DNA from: Deltaproteobacteria bacterium
Lineage (GTDB): Bacteria; Desulfobacterota; Desulfobacteria; Desulfobacterales; JAUVVS01
DNA: 9,514 bases
Direction: 5' to 3'
Assembly (NCBI GenBank): GCA_030604545.1
Contig: JAUVVS010000042.1
Location: forward strand, 1 to 9,514
The notes under the pieces were generated by a model that was not told the DNA's origin, made no database searches, and saw only the letters and a program-made list of their open reading frames with translations. Position numbers and translations under genes: made by a program. Positions 1 to 6,148 of the stretch are shown one piece after another; the stretch's first letter is position 1; each line of letters starts with the position of its first letter.

Positions 1-1
1 A

Positions 2-886
2 GCGCATCTTGGCCTGGCCCGTATATTCTACGAATGGAACGACGTGGATGCCGCCCAACAGCACGGACAACAGAGCATCCAACTGGCGCGGCCGCTAGAA
101 AACAATGACAGATTCGTTGCCTGTGAGGTGTTTCTCGCCCGCCTGAAACTTGCCCAGGGAGATGTGGCCGGCGCGACCGCTATTTTAGCTAAAGCCGATC
201 AGTTCGTGCGCCAGCATAACCTCGTGCATCAGATGCTTGAGGTTGCTGCCGCACAAGTGCTTACGTTGCTTCACCAGGGCAATCTGACGGCAGCCGCTCA
301 TCTGACTCAGACGCACAAACTCCCCATCAGCCAGGCCCGAGTACACCTGGCCCAGGGAGACACGTCCGCAGCGCTGGCGGTGCTGGGGCCATTGCGCCAG
401 CAGGTGGAGGCAAAGGGTTGGGAGGATGAACGGCTCAAGGTTATGGTTCTACAGGCGGTCGCTCTACATGCGCATGGCGAAAAAGACAAGGCTGCGCAAC
501 TGCTGGGTGACGCGCTGGCGCTGGCAGAGCCGGGCGGATTCATCCGTATCTTTGTTGATGAAGGCCCATCGATAGCGGAATTGCTGGAAAAAATCCTTGA
601 TGAAAATGTCGACGTTCCACGGCCGTATGTGAAAAAGCTGCTGTCAGCATTCAGGTTAGGAAAGTTGATCAAAATCGAGGAAGGCCTGGTTGTAGATCGT
701 TTGAGTGAGCGCGAACTGGAGGTACTAAGGCTCATTGCTGCCGGACTACCCAATAAAAAAATCATGGAGGAACTTTTCCTTTCATTAAGCACCGTCAAAA
801 CCCACATCAGGAATATCTACAGTAAACTAAACGTACACAGCCGCACTGAAGTTATAGTTAAAGCTAAAGAGATGGACCTATTATAG
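2..886 (+). CDS. LuxR-family (MalT-like) transcriptional regulator, C-terminal part
   Basis: This is the C-terminal 294 residues of a large regulator whose start lies outside the window; the frame is open from base 2. The first ~200 residues are Ala/Leu/Gln-rich helical repeats of the TPR-like kind found in MalT-type (LAL/STAND-like) regulators, ending in the characteristic stretch GGFIRIFVDEGPSIAELL. The last ~61 residues are a LuxR/GerE helix-turn-helix, with LSERELEVLRLIAAG, the recognition-helix region STVKTHIRNIYSKL and the closing NVHSRTEVIVKA. Family members usually carry an N-terminal ATPase domain that senses a ligand; that part cannot be seen here, so the signal is unknown. The 5' part is noticeably GC-richer than the rest of the window, while the HTH end is more AT-rich. 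A GTG at 44 is inside the open frame and is not the true start. The target genes are unknown; the small gene at 1233 is the nearest candidate. Confidence 0.93.
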   Translation, partial: AHLGLARIFYEWNDVDAAQQHGQQSIQLARPLENNDRFVACEVFLARLKLAQGDVAGATAILAKADQFVRQHNLVHQMLEVAAAQVLTLLHQGNLTAAAHLTQTHKLPISQARVHLAQGDTSAALAVLGPLRQQVEAKGWEDERLKVMVLQAVALHAHGEKDKAAQLLGDALALAEPGGFIRIFVDEGPSIAELLEKILDENVDVPRPYVKKLLSAFRLGKLIKIEEGLVVDRLSERELEVLRLIAAGLPNKKIMEELFLSLSTVKTHIRNIYSKLNVHSRTEVIVKAKEMDLL

Positions 887-1232
887 TAGAATTAGTTTCC
901 TTTTTAATATTTAAGACAAATTCTTAACGCAGCGAAGCCGCAATAAGCAAAAATCAATTTCCAAATAACAAAAATTTTACTACAAATACTATAAACCTAC
1001 CTCAAGATACTCATAATCATCCCTAAAAATCATACTTTCGGACGATTACATTCTCCATTGGATAGTGTAATTTTATAGTGAAAAAATAATCGATTTTCCT
1101 GGAAAGGAAAGAAACAGTGAAAATCCCAATGAACGAGGTATTATTACCACAGATGTAGATACTAAAAATGTAGTTGACGTGGCGGAGCTTTATCAAAAAC
1201 AATCATGAAGGGTTAGATAAAGGAAATTGGCA
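887..1232. other. Gene-poor AT-rich gap after the regulator
   Basis: This 346-base stretch has no complete gene that I can support. I see no hairpin followed by a T-run after the regulator, so its terminator is not evident. The second half (1071-1208) is an open frame without a normal start codon and is listed separately. A purine-rich, ribosome-site-like run lies at 1101-1111 and precedes a GTG at 1117, which opens only 13 codons before a stop. The last bases contain the AAGGA ribosome-binding site of the 81-codon gene. Confidence 0.6.
1071..1208 (+). pseudogene. Possible remnant of a small coding sequence
   Basis: From the stop at 1068-1070 to the stop at 1206-1208 one frame stays open for 45 codons, reading protein-like text such as NPNERGIITTDVDTKNVVDV. 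It has no ATG, GTG or TTG start. A purine-rich ribosome-site-like run (1101-1111) instead leads to a GTG at 1117 in another frame, which stops at 1156-1158. A start with a good ribosome site in one frame and plausible protein text in another is what a frameshifted small gene would look like. In this AT-rich DNA a 45-codon open frame can also be chance. It ends 24 bases before the next gene. I do not recognise the product. Confidence 0.25.
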
Positions 1233-1478
1233 ATGAAAAAACAACAAACCTGGCACGGTCCGTCGCACTATCAAATAAAAGTGAAAGGACGTCTCGGGAG
1301 CCAGTGGTCTGATTGGTTTGAGGGTATGACAATTGCATTTAAGGGAAGTATGACAACTATAACAGGTAAGGTTGCAGACCAGGCAGCTTTGCACGGATTG
1401 CTCATTCGGGTACGTGATCTGGGTTTACCTTTGATTTCAGTAGTGCGTGTTGAACCCGAACAGAATAACAAGAAATAA
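1233..1478 (+). CDS. Conserved-looking 81-aa small protein of unknown function
   Basis: The start is ATG 1233, because AAGGA at 1220-1224 sits eight bases upstream; the TTG at 1227 would be far too close to it. The 81-residue product is soluble, with no signal peptide or membrane segment. It alternates predicted beta strands (HYQIKVKGRL, GMTIAFKGSMTTITGKV) with a helix (DQAALHGLLIRVRDLG) and a last strand (LPLISVVRVEP). From memory, small proteins with this SHYQI-KG ... W-DWF-G ... G-VADQAALHG ... LGLPLISV pattern occur as conserved hypothetical proteins, often near LuxR-type regulators, as here. That association is recall plus inference, and no biochemical function can be assigned. It stands alone: the regulator ends 346 bases upstream and repeat DNA follows. 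Confidence 0.75.
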   Translation: MKKQQTWHGPSHYQIKVKGRLGSQWSDWFEGMTIAFKGSMTTITGKVADQAALHGLLIRVRDLGLPLISVVRVEPEQNNKK

Positions 1479-1529
1479 AGAGCTAAGACGTAAAGAATTT
1501 GAATTCATCAAATAAAAATTGAAAGAGAG

Positions 1530-1721
1530 ACTAACTTGAATAATTCATAGCCACTAAGACTCAAAGACGCAAAGTTTTTAAAATCATAGATTTAAGATAT
1601 CTTGAAAAAATATATTTAAAATACTCTGTCGAAAAGTCACAATACAATTAAGTAATTATTTCTTTGAGACTTAGAGTCTTGGTGGCCTAAATTTATGAAT
1701 TAATCAGGCTAACAAATAATT
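1530..1721 (+). repeat. Long inverted repeat, left copy (MITE-like)
   Basis: This 192-base segment recurs as its reverse complement at 5722-5942. By eye the two differ by two base substitutions, one single-base and one three-base indel, and a 33-base insertion present only in the right copy. The element is itself an imperfect palindrome: its arms GCCACTAAGACTC (from 1550) and GAGTCTTGGTGGC (to 1686) face each other around an AT-rich core. It contains no coding capacity. Its right end lies 30 bases before the receptor start, so the receptor's promoter is probably inside or at the edge of this repeat. Confidence 0.93.
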
Positions 1722-1735
1722 CAAACATATTTAAT

Positions 1736-1745
1736 GAAGAAAGGA
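1736..1745 (+). promoter_or_regulatory. Ribosome-binding site of the TonB-dependent receptor
   Basis: GAAGAAAGGA ends six bases before ATG 1752. It supports this start, which is followed directly by a signal peptide. Confidence 0.7.
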
Positions 1746-1751
1746 TAATAT

Positions 1752-4079
1752 ATGTTCAGGAGTATTAAATTTATACTAATTTTATTGCTATTTACCATTC
1801 CACTGTGCGCCCAACACAACAGTGCCACTCTAAGCGGATTTGTCTACGATGAATCCAACGGTGAGGCGCTGATCGGCGTCAATGTCTATATCCCGGAACT
1901 GGCAATTGGTAGCGCCACTAATACAAGCGGCTACTATATAATACCGGAAATTCCGGCTGGTGAACATGTGCTTGTTTGTGAATATATCGGATATAAAACC
2001 AGGCGATGGACGCTGACAATTAATCCAGATGAAAACAAATCGATTGATATTGTACTAACGCCGGATATACTGGAAAGCGAAGTTATTGTTGTTACGGCGG
2101 ATTCCGTACGGACAAGCATTAAGCTGTTCGATAAACCTGTTTCAGTGCTCACCGTATCGCCACGGGAAATCAAAGTCATGCCTGCGGTTGTAGAAGCCGA
2201 TCTGTTACGGTCATTGCAAACTTTACCCGGGATTGTTTCTGTTTCGGACTTTTCTTCAGCGCTTTATGTACGCGGCGGAACGCCTGATCAAAATCTCTAT
2301 CTCATCGATGGCAGCGACGTTTATAACCCGGAGCATGCTTTTGGTATTTTTTCCACTTTCAACACCGAGGCCATCAAACATGTAGAAATCTCTAAAGGAG
2401 GATTTGGCGCGCAATACGGTGGGAGACTTTCATCTGTTTTGGATGTGACAAATTTGGATGGCAATCGTGAACAATTTGAAGGCAGCGCTTCTTTAAGCCT
2501 GCTGGCGGCTAAAACAACATTGCAAATGCCGATAGGAGATTTCGGTTCTGTATCCGGTTCGCTACGTCACACTTATTTTAACGAGACTATTGGTCAGATT
2601 CAGGATTCGCTGCCGGATTACTACTTTTATGACGGTAACATCAAAGCTTTTTTTGAGCTGGATAAATATAACAAACTTTCCATTTCAGGTTTTGGCGGGC
2701 GTGATGCACTCGATATTGCAATCAATGAAAACAAGCATGATGAAATGCACTTTAAATATAGCTGGGGTAATACAACGGGCAGCCTGCGCTGGATACATGT
2801 TTTTTCACCGAAATTGTTTTCTAACTTTTGGATTACAGCCAGCCGCTTTTCATCCAAGTTTGATCTTGGTGAAATTGTAAATGTAGTAGAAAAAAATGGA
2901 ATTTCCGATCTGACATTTAAGGGGAACCTGGAATATGCCTGGTCACAACACTGGCAATCAAAATTTGGTTTTGAACAGAAAAATATTAAGGGAACATTGC
3001 GCCAAAGCTTTCCCGGCGTATTGATAGATATAGAAAAAACGCCTCAATTATATGCGCTTTACCTGCAAACCAACTGGCGTCCCAATGTTTTTTGGGATAT
3101 CGAAGCCGGCGTCCGTTATAATTACTTTGACTCACAGAAAAATTTCTCAGATATTGAACCCCGCTTTAGCGTCAAATATCGCTTAACGGAAACGATAAAC
3201 CTGAAAGCTGCCGCAGGAAGGTTTAATCAGTATCTGCACCGGATACCGCGGTCCTTTATAGCTGCCATCTGGATAGTCTCGGACCAAAACACCAATAGTT
3301 CCAGGGCTGACCATTTTATTCTTGGTTTCCAAAAAGAAGTGGCACGGGATTACCAACTGGAAGTGGAAGCCTATTATAAAGACTATAAAAATATCCATTC
3401 CTTCAATCATAATTTTGTGACCCAGGTTAAAGCCGATCATTTTGATGACAGTAGTAATCCCGTTTTTACAGAAACGCAGGGGCTCTTTAACGAAGGAAAA
3501 GGAACATCAAGAGGTTTTGAGTTTCTGTTTCGTAAAGAAAGCGGCTGGTTGATCGGCTGGCTGGCTTATAGCTATGCCTACACGGAATACACATTGGGAA
3601 ATGTAAACCAGGGTAAAAGTTTTTCCCCGCGTCATGACAGGACTTCAACATTGAACTTTGTCAGTAACCTCGATCTAAGAAACGGTTGGCGCAAGCTGTT
3701 TGGCATGCCTTATAAAAATGATGATTCCAAATGGACTTTGGGTCTGAATCTGGTATATGCCAGCGGCCAGCCGTTAACCATGCCGGGATCTGCTTATTTA
3801 ATCGGCTCATCTCCGGAAACCCCCGAACCGGATGCCATACTCTATCCATCAACTATAAATAAATATCGTTTACCGGCTTATGCGCGATTAGACGTCAGCC
3901 TGACCTGGCTTAAACAGTTTAATACCTGGTCGATGGCGCCTTACCTACAGATATTTAATATCGGCAACCGCAAAAACGTGTGGTATGTGGATTATGATTT
4001 TGATGAAAAAATCGGCAAAACGGATATAGTGAGCATGTTTCCCGTTGTACCAACGATAGGGATCAACTTTACTTTTTAA
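1752..4079 (+). CDS. TonB-dependent outer-membrane receptor with N-terminal carboxypeptidase-regulatory-like domain
   Basis: This is a 775-residue outer-membrane transporter that would import an unidentified ligand using energy passed on by TonB. A signal peptide (residues 1-20, cleavage after LCA) leads into a CarboxypepD_reg-like beta-sandwich (about 24-105, GFVYDESNGEALIGVNVYI ... GYKTRR). The plug domain follows at about 118-235, with LYVRGGTPDQ near 171-180, YLIDG at 183-187 and ISKGGFGAQYGGRLS near 213-227. The rest is a 22-strand-type barrel rich in alternating aromatic residues. It ends in Phe (GINFTF), the usual C-terminal signal for barrel insertion. Length and domain order are normal for the family, with no internal break. 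The next gene encodes a DUF4249 lipoprotein, a common partner of such receptors in Bacteroidota and relatives; no SusD-like gene is present. The substrate cannot be read from the sequence. Confidence 0.95.
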   Translation: MFRSIKFILILLLFTIPLCAQHNSATLSGFVYDESNGEALIGVNVYIPELAIGSATNTSGYYIIPEIPAGEHVLVCEYIGYKTRRWTLTINPDENKSIDIVLTPDILESEVIVVTADSVRTSIKLFDKPVSVLTVSPREIKVMPAVVEADLLRSLQTLPGIVSVSDFSSALYVRGGTPDQNLYLIDGSDVYNPEHAFGIFSTFNTEAIKHVEISKGGFGAQYGGRLSSVLDVTNLDGNREQFEGSASLSLLAAKTTLQMPIGDFGSVSGSLRHTYFNETIGQIQDSLPDYYFYDGNIKAFFELDKYNKLSISGFGGRDALDIAINENKHDEMHFKYSWGNTTGSLRWIHVFSPKLFSNFWITASRFSSKFDLGEIVNVVEKNGISDLTFKGNLEYAWSQHWQSKFGFEQKNIKGTLRQSFPGVLIDIEKTPQLYALYLQTNWRPNVFWDIEAGVRYNYFDSQKNFSDIEPRFSVKYRLTETINLKAAAGRFNQYLHRIPRSFIAAIWIVSDQNTNSSRADHFILGFQKEVARDYQLEVEAYYKDYKNIHSFNHNFVTQVKADHFDDSSNPVFTETQGLFNEGKGTSRGFEFLFRKESGWLIGWLAYSYAYTEYTLGNVNQGKSFSPRHDRTSTLNFVSNLDLRNGWRKLFGMPYKNDDSKWTLGLNLVYASGQPLTMPGSAYLIGSSPETPEPDAILYPSTINKYRLPAYARLDVSLTWLKQFNTWSMAPYLQIFNIGNRKNVWYVDYDFDEKIGKTDIVSMFPVVPTIGINFTF

Positions 4080-4094
4080 AGCACATTATTAATA

Positions 4095-4195
4095 AACCAC
4101 GGATGAACACGGATCATCACGGATTTTTTAAAAATGACAATCCCTTAAGGTAAAAAGTGATTTTAATCTGTGTAACTCAGTGTAAATTCGTGGTT
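4095..4195. repeat. MITE-like palindromic intergenic repeat
   Basis: The ends are inverted relative to each other: AACCACGGATGAACAC at the left and, as reverse complement of the right end, AACCACGAATTTACAC. The left arm is made of roughly 10-base units (CCACGGATGA, ACACGGATCA, TCACGGATTT). The right arm repeats this loosely as ATCTGTGTAACTCAGTGTAA. It codes for nothing and fills most of the 133-base gap between receptor and lipoprotein genes. The transcript would form a long imperfect hairpin there. I recall similar 'ACCACGGATGAACACGGAT' repeats as widespread intergenic elements in environmental bacteria. Confidence 0.75.
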
Positions 4196-4224
4196 AAGAA
4201 TAAAATATCAAAATGGAGAAAAAA

Positions 4225-5139
4225 ATGTTAAAAATAAAAAACTTAAGTAAAAATGTTTTTTTCTTTTTTCTTTTATCTTATTTCTTGTTTCTTGCCTCTT
4301 GTGGTACACCAACCGTTTCCATAAACGAGGAGCAATACGAGCCCAAGATAGTTGTTGAAGGTTATCTTGTTCCCGAACGACCCATTCAAATAAAAGTAAC
4401 CCGCAATTTTTATGTCAAAACCGATTTAACCAAAATCGATCTTGCTTTAGCTGACGCTGATGTCTCAATTACAGATTTGGAGACCGGAAAACAACATTCA
4501 CTTAGTTTTAATGCAAATGATGAATTTTTTGAATATACAGGCGATGAACTGTCCAACGCCTATAATAAAAGCTATAAGTTAGCTGTATCGGCAGAAATTG
4601 ATGGTAAAAACCTGCACACAGAATCCACCACAATAGTACCCAATTCCGGCTTGAAAATCATAGGAATGAATCATAAAAGTCTAAAATATCGTCCACGTAA
4701 GGACAATGGAGAAATCATAAGCCCTATGGTAGAATTTGAACGTTCACCGGGCACAGATTTTTACATTGCCTCGGTTTTAGCGCTCGATGCATCCACTGAC
4801 AGTTATATTTATGATAATGCTTTTGACAAACTCAGCAAATCGGAAGTAGAAGATGATTTGGACCAATTGCGCTGGGAAGATATGTGGATCACCGATACGC
4901 CGCTTACCGCCGGACGTACAACCATGGAACTGTTCTGGTGGGATATAATGTTTTACGGATCATACCAGGTGGTTATTTATGCCGCTGATAAGAATTACCG
5001 TGATTTCCAGATGACTTATGAAGATGTACAAGAAGATGATGGCAATTTTCACGAGCCGCTGTTTCATTTTACAGGCGACGGAATTGGTGTATTTGGCTCG
5101 GCCGTAGCCGATACAGTTTATTTTGAGATAGTACGGTAA
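4225..5139 (+). CDS. DUF4249-type outer-membrane lipoprotein, receptor partner
   Basis: I prefer ATG 4225 (304 aa) because GGAG at 4215-4218 lies six bases upstream; the earlier ATG at 4213 would add only four residues and has no good ribosome site. The protein opens with a charged N-terminus, a Phe/Leu-rich hydrophobic stretch and the lipobox LASC, giving a lipidated Cys26. The mature part begins with KIVVEGYL (41-48), followed by beta-rich text such as ADADVSITDLETGK, as in the DUF4249 family of FCB-group bacteria. Such proteins are regularly encoded next to TonB-dependent receptors and are presumed to be surface or periplasmic-facing accessory proteins; direct functional evidence is sparse. 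It lies 145 bases downstream of the receptor, with a MITE-like repeat between, and is probably co-transcribed with it. Length is near the lower-middle of the family range and the C-terminus (TVYFEIVR) looks intact. Confidence 0.85.
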   Translation: MLKIKNLSKNVFFFFLLSYFLFLASCGTPTVSINEEQYEPKIVVEGYLVPERPIQIKVTRNFYVKTDLTKIDLALADADVSITDLETGKQHSLSFNANDEFFEYTGDELSNAYNKSYKLAVSAEIDGKNLHTESTTIVPNSGLKIIGMNHKSLKYRPRKDNGEIISPMVEFERSPGTDFYIASVLALDASTDSYIYDNAFDKLSKSEVEDDLDQLRWEDMWITDTPLTAGRTTMELFWWDIMFYGSYQVVIYAADKNYRDFQMTYEDVQEDDGNFHEPLFHFTGDGIGVFGSAVADTVYFEIVR

Positions 5140-5169
5140 GATAACAAAAATTTGTAAGAACAGAGATTG

Positions 5170-5237
5170 TTGTCATATTTGGAAAAAATTGTCATAATTG
5201 CCATATATGGTAAATATAATTATCGCATTTGGCAATT
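5170..5237. promoter_or_regulatory. Cluster of short direct and inverted repeats upstream of the 93-aa gene
   Basis: TTGTCATA occurs at 5170-5177 and 5189-5196, with the variant TTGCCATA at 5198-5205 inside the perfect palindrome CCATATATGG (5201-5210). AATTGCCA (5196-5203) can pair with TGGCAATT (5230-5237). The cluster lies in the 213-base gap after the lipoprotein gene and could be an operator or a weak hairpin. No known regulator site is recognised, and AT-rich DNA makes such matches fairly easy. Confidence 0.3.
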
Positions 5238-5352
5238 TTGTAAAACGAGTTTTTGTAACTTGTTGATTTTATTGAATATCTTATTTTGGCACGTCTTTCG
5301 CTTAAGTGAATAAAAGAATATCACTAAAAAACAGAAAAATAGAGGAAAAATA

Positions 5353-5634
5353 ATGAAATGGTTAGAGATTATTGAACTTCGATCAGTAGACATCAATCGG
5401 GAGTTGCTGGAATCGCAATTGCAAAAGTTGATTGATGAAGTGGATAAGGAAAAAAATCCGGCAATCATGGCTTATAGCCGTGTACTGATAGATACCGATT
5501 TTAGCATTTACCTATTTCACGATTCAAAAAATGTAGAAAATAGTGGGAGTCCGTTGGGTTTACGTCTTTCTTCAGCTTTAAAAGAGTTTGGCCTTGTTAA
5601 TCATAGTACATGGATTAAGATGCATAACAAATAA
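5353..5634 (+). CDS. 93-aa small protein, possible ferredoxin-like (ABM-type) fold
   Basis: ATG 5353 has a good ribosome site (AGAGGA, 5341-5346). The 93-residue product has no signal peptide and no membrane segment. The predicted order is strand (KWLEIIELRS), helix (NRELLESQLQKLIDEV), strands (AYSRVLIDTDFSIYLFHD), helix (SPLGLRLSSALKEFG) and strand (VNHSTWIKM). That beta-alpha-beta-beta-alpha-beta order and size suit a dimeric alpha/beta-barrel protein like the antibiotic-biosynthesis-monooxygenase superfamily. I recall related conserved hypothetical proteins with the GLRL---LKEFGLVNHS-WI ending, but the enzyme assignment is only structural inference. It lies 213 bases after the lipoprotein gene and 88 bases before the right inverted repeat, so it is inside the bracketed block. 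It probably has its own promoter. Confidence 0.75.
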   Translation: MKWLEIIELRSVDINRELLESQLQKLIDEVDKEKNPAIMAYSRVLIDTDFSIYLFHDSKNVENSGSPLGLRLSSALKEFGLVNHSTWIKMHNK

Positions 5635-5671
5635 TCATTATCAACGGGTATTATTGGAAATAATTTTTTTA

Positions 5672-5698
5672 GACAGGATTAACAGGATATACAAGATT
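5672..5698 (+). repeat. Short 9-nt tandem (ACAGGATTA-like) dispersed repeat
   Basis: Three consecutive 9-base units are visible: ACAGGATTA, ACAGGATAT and ACAAGATTC. Motifs of the type GACAGGATTAACAGGAT are, as I recall, common in intergenic DNA of many environmental genomes. No coding potential. Confidence 0.6.
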
Positions 5699-5721
5699 CA
5701 GAATAAATAGATAGATTTTTA

Positions 5722-5942
5722 AATTATTTAGCCTGATTAATTTATAAATTTAGGCCACCAAGACTTTAAGTCTCAAAGAAATAATTACTTAATTGTATTG
5801 TGACTTTTCGACAGAGTATTTTAAATATATTTTTTCAAGATATCTTAAATCTATGATTTTAAAAACTTTGCGTTCGCCGGTAGGCGAATCCGCCCACTGG
5901 CGTGATCTTTGAGTCTTGTGGCTATGAATTATTCAAGTTAGT
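5722..5942 (-). repeat. Long inverted repeat, right copy with 33-nt insertion
   Basis: This is the reverse complement of 1530-1721 with only a few differences, the largest being 33 extra bases at 5874-5906. It carries the same palindromic arms: GGCCACCAAGACTTTAAG at the left end and CTTTGAGTCTTGTGGC at the right. Together with the left copy it brackets exactly 4,000 bases (1722-5721) containing the receptor, the lipoprotein and the 93-aa gene. Because the copies are inverted, recombination between them would flip the block rather than delete it. Confidence 0.93.
5874..5906. repeat. 33-nt GC-rich palindromic insertion in the right repeat copy
   Basis: These bases are absent from the left copy, where GCGT runs straight into CTTTGAGTC. 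The insert contains two small hairpins with the same stem, CGCC-GGTA-GGCG (5875-5886) and CGCC-CACT-GGCG (5892-5902 region), in strongly AT-rich surroundings. GCGT occurs at both sides (5870-5873 and 5900-5903), possibly a target duplication. A related motif, TCCGCCTGCCGGTACGGA, stands at 5969-5986. Confidence 0.7.
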
Positions 5943-6148
5943 TTAATAAACCTAATACACTTTTTAAATCCGCCTGCCGGTACGGAGAAAGAAATAAATA
6001 TCGGAATGGTATGCACTACTTTTTACTTTAAACTTTTACCTTTTTACTTTATAGTATACTCCGTGTACTCTAAAAGGATATGGCTTAAGCATTATACTAT
6101 CTTTAATTGAAGAAGTTAAACGAGCAGCAAAAATCCCATTTGTCTACT

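Larger units (their letters stand above)
5635..6148. other. Repeat-filled intergenic region
   Basis: No gene is visible in these 514 bases. In order they hold a short ACAGGATTA tandem (5672-5698), the right copy of the long inverted repeat (5722-5942), a small GC-rich motif (5969-5986), a run of ACTTTTTACTTTAAACTTTT-like low-complexity DNA (6017-6050), and an inverted pair ATAGTATA (6051-6058) / TATACTAT (6093-6100). The promoter of the protease gene must lie in the last part; TATAGT near 6050 is a possible -10 box, but I cannot pair it convincingly with a -35 box. Confidence 0.65.

Noticed and set aside
307..807. A 166-codon open frame on the minus strand
   Set aside because: It lies opposite the LuxR-type regulator, whose frame shows clear family motifs, and its own product is Ser/Arg-rich without recognisable features.
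4097..4125. A CRISPR array
   Set aside because: The units are about ten bases, directly adjacent and degenerate, without unique spacers; no cas gene is present.
1752..5139. A SusC/SusD glycan-uptake pair
   Set aside because: The second gene is a short beta-rich DUF4249-type lipoprotein, not a helical TPR-rich SusD of about 500 residues, and no glycan enzymes are nearby.
6051..6100. Inverted pair ATAGTATA / TATACTAT as an operator or terminator
   Set aside because: The arms are eight AT-only-type bases about 34 apart in AT-rich DNA, with no T-run; this is easily chance.
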